From Streptomyces sp. H39-S7 (lineage in GTDB: Bacteria; Actinomycetota; Actinomycetes; Streptomycetales; Streptomycetaceae), in contig NZ_JAPVLU010000028.1 of the NCBI RefSeq assembly GCF_027158205.1, forward strand, positions 55,938-119,937: DNA of 64,000 bases, read 5' to 3'. Both the position numbers and the translations under genes were made by a program. The first letter of the stretch is position 1; every line of letters begins with the position of its first letter. Of the stretch, positions 59,990 to 64,000 are shown piece by piece. The notes under the pieces were generated by a model that worked only from the letters and a program-made list of their open reading frames with translations, had not been told where the DNA came from and did no database searches.

Positions 59990-60634
59990 CTAGTCGTCGC
60001 CCGCGGCAGCCTGATCGAGTGCGCTCATGTCCCCCGTCCCCGGCGTGCCGTCGGCGAGCCCGTAGCGCAGGTAGACGGTGCCCTTCGGGCTGGCGACCGG
60101 CGGTTCGAGGAGCGTGACGTTCGTGGGCACCGCACCGCCGTCGAACACCTTCTTCCCGCCGCCGAGCACGATGGGGTGTACCCACAGGTCAAGTCGGTCG
60201 AAGAGCTGCTCGCGCAGAAGCGTCTGCACCAGGTTCAGGCTCCCGACGACCCTCACGTGCTCGTGCCGATCGCGGATCTCGCGCACCGCGCCGGCCAGAT
60301 CCGGGCCGAGCTGCGTGGACCCCGCCCACGAGAGGTCGGGCTTGCCGCGGGAGGCCACGTACTTCGGGACGCTGTTGAAGAGCGTGGCGAACTCGGTCTC
60401 CGCGCCGTCCTTCTGGTTCGGCCAGTAGGCGGCGAAGATGTCATACGTCCGCCGGCCGAGCAGGAGGGCGTCAGTGCCCTCGTACGCGGCATCGACCTGC
60501 GCCCCGGAGACCTCGTCCAGCAACGGCACCTGCCAGCCGCCGAACGGGAATCCCTCCGGGTCCTCGTCGGGGCCGCCGGGCGCCTGCCCGACGAGGTCGA
60601 GGGTTGAGAACAGTTCGATGTGGATGAGGCCCAT
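59990..60634 (-). CDS. DHFR/RibD-C family reductase
   Basis: 214 aa. IHIELFSTLDLVGQAPGGPD is the opening strand and helix, with ALLLGRRTYDIFAAYWPNQ and VRVVGSLNLVQTLLREQLFD as nucleotide-binding elements. IVLGGGKKVFDGGAVPTN matches the conserved P-x-x-L-G-G-G-x-x-L-F loop. The ATG at 60634 follows GGGAG. Substrate unknown. Converges on the gyrB gene; a truncated relative lies just upstream at 60872-60997. Confidence 0.88.
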   Translation of the reverse strand: MGLIHIELFSTLDLVGQAPGGPDEDPEGFPFGGWQVPLLDEVSGAQVDAAYEGTDALLLGRRTYDIFAAYWPNQKDGAETEFATLFNSVPKYVASRGKPDLSWAGSTQLGPDLAGAVREIRDRHEHVRVVGSLNLVQTLLREQLFDRLDLWVHPIVLGGGKKVFDGGAVPTNVTLLEPPVASPKGTVYLRYGLADGTPGTGDMSALDQAAAGDD

Positions 60635-60871
60635 GCCTTGCTCCCGATGAATCGGTTGTACCGGTCGAAAGGCAGACCGGTGCGCGCCCGAAGACTCATC
60701 GCTGCGACGGCGCCCGCTTTCGCGCTCGTCGCCACCCGCTCGCACATCGTGACCCGGACCCGTCTCCACGGCACCGCCACCGCGCGGGCCCGGTCCGGCT
60801 TTGCCCCAGACTCACCCACACGCTTCCAGCGTGAGCGATGAGTTTGGGCGCAGGATCGGGTCTGCTCCTAC

Positions 60872-60997
60872 ATGACTCGAATCATCGCTGACCTCTCGGT
60901 CTGGCTCGACGGCTTCGTGGCCGGGCCCGACCCCGGCCCCGACAACGACCTCGACCGCTCCGTACCTGCCCTGCGACGTCCTGCGGTGATCCGATGA
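60872..60997 (+). pseudogene. 5' fragment of a second DHFR/RibD-C gene
   Basis: 41 codons: MTRIIADLSVWLDGFVAGPD continuing PGPDNDLDRS, the family N-terminus, ending after RRPAVIR. The TGA overlaps the ATG of the next gene (ATGA), so the truncated reading frame may now serve only to deliver ribosomes to the downstream hydrolase-like gene. Confidence 0.65.
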
Positions 60998-61836
60998 CAA
61001 CCGTCAACGCCAAGGGAATCACCTTGGGCATCGAGTCGTTCGGTGACGATCACGCACCACTGGTCCTGCTCGCGGGCGGGACGACGATGCTCTCCTGGCC
61101 CGACGCGCTGTGCGAGCGCCTCGCTGCCGGCGGGCGCCGCGTGGTGCGCTACGACCTGCGCGACAGCGGGGAGTCGACGACGGCGGACCCGCTGGCGCCC
61201 GCCTACACCCTGCGCGACCTCGCCGCCGACGCGGCCGCTCTTGCCGAAGCGCTCGGCGGCGGGCCCGCGCACCTCGCGGGGATCGGCGTCGGCGGGATGG
61301 TCGCCCAGGTGGCCGTGCTCGACCATCCGGCCGCGTTCTCGGCGCTCACCCTGGCCGGCACCCGCGCGGTTGCGCCCGGCCCGCCCGACGATGGCCTCCC
61401 CGACCATGACCGGGCGACGATGAGCCGGCTGTTCACCCGTCCGATGCCCGACTGGACCGACCGCGAGGCGGTCGCGGAGTTCGCCGCCGCCGGCGCGGAG
61501 ATCCTCGGCAACGACCCCGCCGCCGCGCGCACGATCGCCGCGCGCATCTGGGACCGCACGCCCGGCACCGCGCCCCCGGTCCAGATGGCCAACCAGATGG
61601 GCATGGTGTTCTCCAAGCTCGACTGCACACCCCGCTGGCGCGAGCGGCTGCCCGAGATCGAGGTCCCCACGCTCGTCGTCCACGGCCACCGCGACCCCTT
61701 CTTCCCCGTCGGCAACGGCGAGGCGATCGCGCGCGAGATCCCCGGGGCGCAGTTGCTCGTCCTCAAGGAGACCGCCACTGCGATCCCCGATGCGGCGGCC
61801 GGCGAGGTAGCCCAGGCGATGCTCACGCTCGGGTAG
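60994..61836 (+). CDS. Alpha/beta hydrolase fold protein lacking Ser and His of the triad
   Basis: 280 aa, doxorubicin-esterase/RdmC-like fold. LVLLAGGTTMLSWPDALCER, VRYDLRDSGEST and LVVHGHRDPFFPVGN (acid intact) match. The nucleophile elbow G-x-S-x-G reads GIGVG (Gly98), and the His segment, usually GMGHDLP, reads TATAIP (Thr262). Two independent triad positions are therefore lost while the frame is intact over full length. It is likely a non-catalytic binding protein or a decaying gene. Start at 60994 overlaps the upstream fragment. Confidence 0.88.
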   Translation: MTTVNAKGITLGIESFGDDHAPLVLLAGGTTMLSWPDALCERLAAGGRRVVRYDLRDSGESTTADPLAPAYTLRDLAADAAALAEALGGGPAHLAGIGVGGMVAQVAVLDHPAAFSALTLAGTRAVAPGPPDDGLPDHDRATMSRLFTRPMPDWTDREAVAEFAAAGAEILGNDPAAARTIAARIWDRTPGTAPPVQMANQMGMVFSKLDCTPRWRERLPEIEVPTLVVHGHRDPFFPVGNGEAIAREIPGAQLLVLKETATAIPDAAAGEVAQAMLTLG

Positions 61837-62162
61837 AGGGCGGTAGGTGCAGCGCGGCTTCGGCATCCGCGCAGCAGCCGGGAGCGGGAAGCGGAAACTC
61901 GACACGGCCGCGCCCGCGATATCTCCTGCGATCACTCCAACGAGTGACCACCTGAACGCCGATGATCAAGACCGAGGTGGTTGAGAACGAAGCTCAGCAT
62001 CACATACGGGGACACCACACCGGCGTGCGGTGCCGGGGCCCGCGACGCGGTGGAGGCAGCCGAGCGCTTCGGCGCGCCCGACGGCCCGCACCGCCCGGCA
62101 ACTGGCCGACGCGTTGCGGCCGGCGGGTCAGCTCGACGTACGGATCCGCCGGTGATCCCCGG
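61837..62162. other. 326-bp gap, no intact gene
   Basis: Near 62100-62155 one plus frame ends RQLADALRPAGQLDVRIRR followed by TGA, possibly the C-terminus of a lost gene, but too short to name. Confidence 0.35.
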
Positions 62163-62603
62163 TCAGCGGCGGCCTGCGGTCAGGATGACGAGGAACTGGC
62201 CGCCCCCCGCCTCCACGTCAGCGGTCACCGGCACCCCCGGCACCAGCCGGGAGAACCGGTCCACCAGCCAATCGGCCGCCTCCTGGGCGTCCCGCTTGGT
62301 AGGACAACGGCCCACCATCTCGCGGCCGCCCTTGCGCTCCAGCCGCTGGGCAACAGCGATCAGCGGCGCGGGCTCGACCACGTACAGACGCTCCGGCCAG
62401 GCGACAACCACCTTGACCGCGCCCTTACGGGAGTTGCACCCACGGTGCGCAAGCCGCTCGACCACCTTGGCCTTCCGGTCGGCGGTCCGGCTGTCGACGC
62501 TGGGCCCCCGCGGATCGTTCACCGACTCGTCGGGGTCGACCGGTTCGTCACACACCCAGCAGCGCCAACCATCGCGCTCCGCCACATCATCAAGAAGACT
62601 CAC
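62163..62603 (-). CDS. HNH/treble-clef nuclease-like protein
   Basis: 146 aa from GTG 62603. N-terminal CWVCDEPVDPDESVNDPRGP holds a CxxC knuckle. RKAKVVERLAHRGCNSRKGA is the typical HNH end (L-A-H-x-x-C-N-x-x-K-G). The first catalytic His (usually DHI or DHV) appears as VDSR, so cleavage activity is doubtful. The C-terminal half (about 75-146) is unrecognised. The start is uncertain: an ATG at 62678 gives 25 more residues without a ribosome site. Confidence 0.6.
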   Translation of the reverse strand: MSLLDDVAERDGWRCWVCDEPVDPDESVNDPRGPSVDSRTADRKAKVVERLAHRGCNSRKGAVKVVVAWPERLYVVEPAPLIAVAQRLERKGGREMVGRCPTKRDAQEAADWLVDRFSRLVPGVPVTADVEAGGGQFLVILTAGRR

Positions 62604-62784
62604 CCCAGCAAAGTAGCCTGCCCAGCCACCACCGCGCGCACCAGGGCCCAGCAAAGTGATAGCTCCGTGGTCGGCCATTGAAGAGTTGTGTGGCTGGAGA
62701 ATTCGAGGTGCCGACAGGTAGGGGGTTCGGCCGCCGGTGAACGGCGGACCTCCGGCAGGCCCCTGCACATAATCTCCGGCCCTG

Positions 62785-62925
62785 GTTGATCGCCGCTCGG
62801 TCGACGTGGGAGGGGTCCGGCTGACCTATCAGGTGTCGGGCCCGCCGGACGTTGCCCTGCTTGTCCTGCTGCACGCTTTGGGCGAGAACGCCTGCCGTTG
62901 GGCGACGATCCCGCCCGCGGCGATG
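62785..62925 (+). pseudogene. 5' fragment of an alpha/beta hydrolase gene
   Basis: The frame reads RSVDVGGVRLTYQVSGPPDV and LLVLLHALGENACRWATIPP, the first strands and HG-type oxyanion loop of an alpha/beta hydrolase. Homology stops after about 45 codons and no nucleophile elbow follows. Confidence 0.6.
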
Positions 62926-63131
62926 GTCGCCCCGCGGCCTCCGTACGGCGGTCTTGCGCGATCCCGGGCGCGCGGACACCGCGCCGACGGGTACACCGCC
63001 GCCCTTGCCGGCGCGCCCATCGAAGGCGCGGGGGCCCACGTGCTCAACGCGCTCCGGCGGGCATCCACGCGCCGCCGGCATGAGGGTGCCTGCATCACCG
63101 GCCGAAGGGCCGAAGCAGCGGCTGGTCGCGG

Positions 63132-63890
63132 TCATGGAAGGGGTGATGCCCGCCGGAGCGCTCCCCTCAGCCCCACCAGCGCGGCGACGGTTCCGGCGCC
63201 AATGGGAACAGACGGCCAGTACGCGATGCCTTTCCCGAACACCGCGCACACGATGAGTACGAGGATCGCCGCCATTCCGACCAGGAACCCGAACCCCGCA
63301 GGCCCCAGCCGCTGCTGCCGCTCCAGCCGTACGCGGCCGCCGAGACCGGCCAGGAACGCGACGACGTTCAGAGTGAGGGCGATCAGATACCCCATGATCA
63401 ACGGGTACAGCACGACCAGCGGAATGTCCCATCCCCCCGGATGCCATCCAAGCCACATGGTCCGTCCGTCGATCTCCACGACCCGCCCGTGCCACAGGCC
63501 CGCCGCGACCCGCTGTCCCTCCTCAAGGCCCTTCGCGGAATCATCCGGGACGCCGTCCACCGTCTTCGTCTCGTCACCGACGCGCAGCTCGATCGTGTGC
63601 TTGGTGGTGACGATCCAGACGCCGTTACTGCCGTCCTGGCCTCCGCCGTTGCTGCCACGTGTCGTGTGGGACGTCAGCTTCGTGATGGTGGCCTCGGCCA
63701 TCTGCAGCGACCCGTTCGACCGCGCGTGCGCGACGCCCGTTTCCTCGTAGGTGCGCATGGCGAGCAGCAGGATCAGGGCAGCCATGACCATGCGGAACAC
63801 CCAGCGCAGCGCATGGCCTCGCACGGTCCTGGGCCGCCTCGTGCCCGGTCCCGTCTGCGATGTCGTGTCCCCGGTCTGCTCCTGCGTCAT
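63132..63890 (-). CDS. Hypothetical membrane protein
   Basis: 252 aa. One N-terminal helix (about 25-45: ALRWVFRMVMAALILLLAMR), an extracytoplasmic domain of about 115 residues with HTTRGSNGGGQDGSNGVWIV, then three helices near the C-terminus (IPLVVLYPLIMGYLIALTLN; GFLVGMAAILVLIVCAVFGK). The layout resembles Streptomyces DUF3592-like proteins, but I cannot confirm this. ATG at 63890 behind AGGGGGG. Confidence 0.7.
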   Translation of the reverse strand: MTQEQTGDTTSQTGPGTRRPRTVRGHALRWVFRMVMAALILLLAMRTYEETGVAHARSNGSLQMAEATITKLTSHTTRGSNGGGQDGSNGVWIVTTKHTIELRVGDETKTVDGVPDDSAKGLEEGQRVAAGLWHGRVVEIDGRTMWLGWHPGGWDIPLVVLYPLIMGYLIALTLNVVAFLAGLGGRVRLERQQRLGPAGFGFLVGMAAILVLIVCAVFGKGIAYWPSVPIGAGTVAALVGLRGALRRASPLP

Positions 63891-64000
63891 CGGGCCCCCC
63901 TCGCCTTCCGATCGGGGACGGACCAAAGGCGTCCCACCGGTTGACACGCCGCACATCTGACCATGGTTGCGGTCGAGCGTGCGGCCGGGTGCGCGGCGCC

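Overview
The window is very GC-rich, uses GTG and TTG starts freely, and carries many TetR-family regulators, an actinobacterial integration-host-factor (sIHF) domain, DUF6193, a DtxR/IdeR-type iron box and two rare TTA (bldA-type) leucine codons. This points to a Streptomyces or close relative (Streptomycetaceae). The patchwork of accessory genes and broken fragments suggests a chromosome arm rather than the core. No rRNA, tRNA or CRISPR array was seen.

Region 1 (1-15.5 kb) is a low-oxygen/dormancy island. It holds a CBS-domain protein (cut by the left edge), a type I GAPDH, a DoxX-like membrane protein, a 66-residue membrane protein and a tandem universal stress protein. It also holds pyruvate formate-lyase with its radical-SAM activase, a GNAT/acyl-CoA-synthetase fusion, a flavodoxin, a PAS-PAS-PP2C-ATPase signalling protein and the bifunctional aldehyde/alcohol dehydrogenase AdhE. 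About ten copies of a degenerate palindrome close to GGGACCGTTCGGCCC lie in the intergenic gaps, often in pairs about 20 bp apart. They look like DevR/DosR (OsdR)-type operators. Together the genes could turn pyruvate into formate, acetyl-CoA, ethanol and acetate under hypoxia.

Region 2 (15.5-30.6 kb) has a membrane Ser/Thr kinase and a small membrane protein / double-XRE / exported-protein group. It continues with an FMN lactate-monooxygenase-like enzyme, two large secreted proteins (a DUF11/propeller-like protein with paired cysteines and a Tat-exported beta-helix protein), an FAD oxidoreductase with a TTA codon, a PEP-mutase/ICL-like enzyme, a DinB protein and a tandem VOC protein. Remnants of IS256 and of a nucleotide-kinase-like gene lie between them.

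Region 3 (30.6-50.1 kb) contains an IS5-like remnant, DUF6193, and a MarR/YczE/FMN-reductase group. An iron-box-controlled siderophore ABC importer follows. Next come several regulator/enzyme pairs with palindromes in the shared gap: TetR with an aldo/keto reductase and DUF2316, a TetR with a VOC protein, and an unusual TetR-sIHF fusion facing a quinone oxidoreductase. An SDR pseudogene lies before the last TetR.

Region 4 (50.1-64 kb) starts with an alpha/beta hydrolase broken by a 4-bp duplication. It is followed by a tightly overlapping RHH-type antitoxin / Doc-like toxin / adenylate-kinase-like three-gene cassette in which the kinase has lost its P-loop. After that come a VOC protein, a methyltransferase, a WGR-domain propeller protein, a second-copy-looking GyrB, a DHFR-family reductase, an alpha/beta hydrolase without its catalytic Ser and His, an HNH-like protein and a membrane protein.

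All calls come from reading the sequence. No database search was run.
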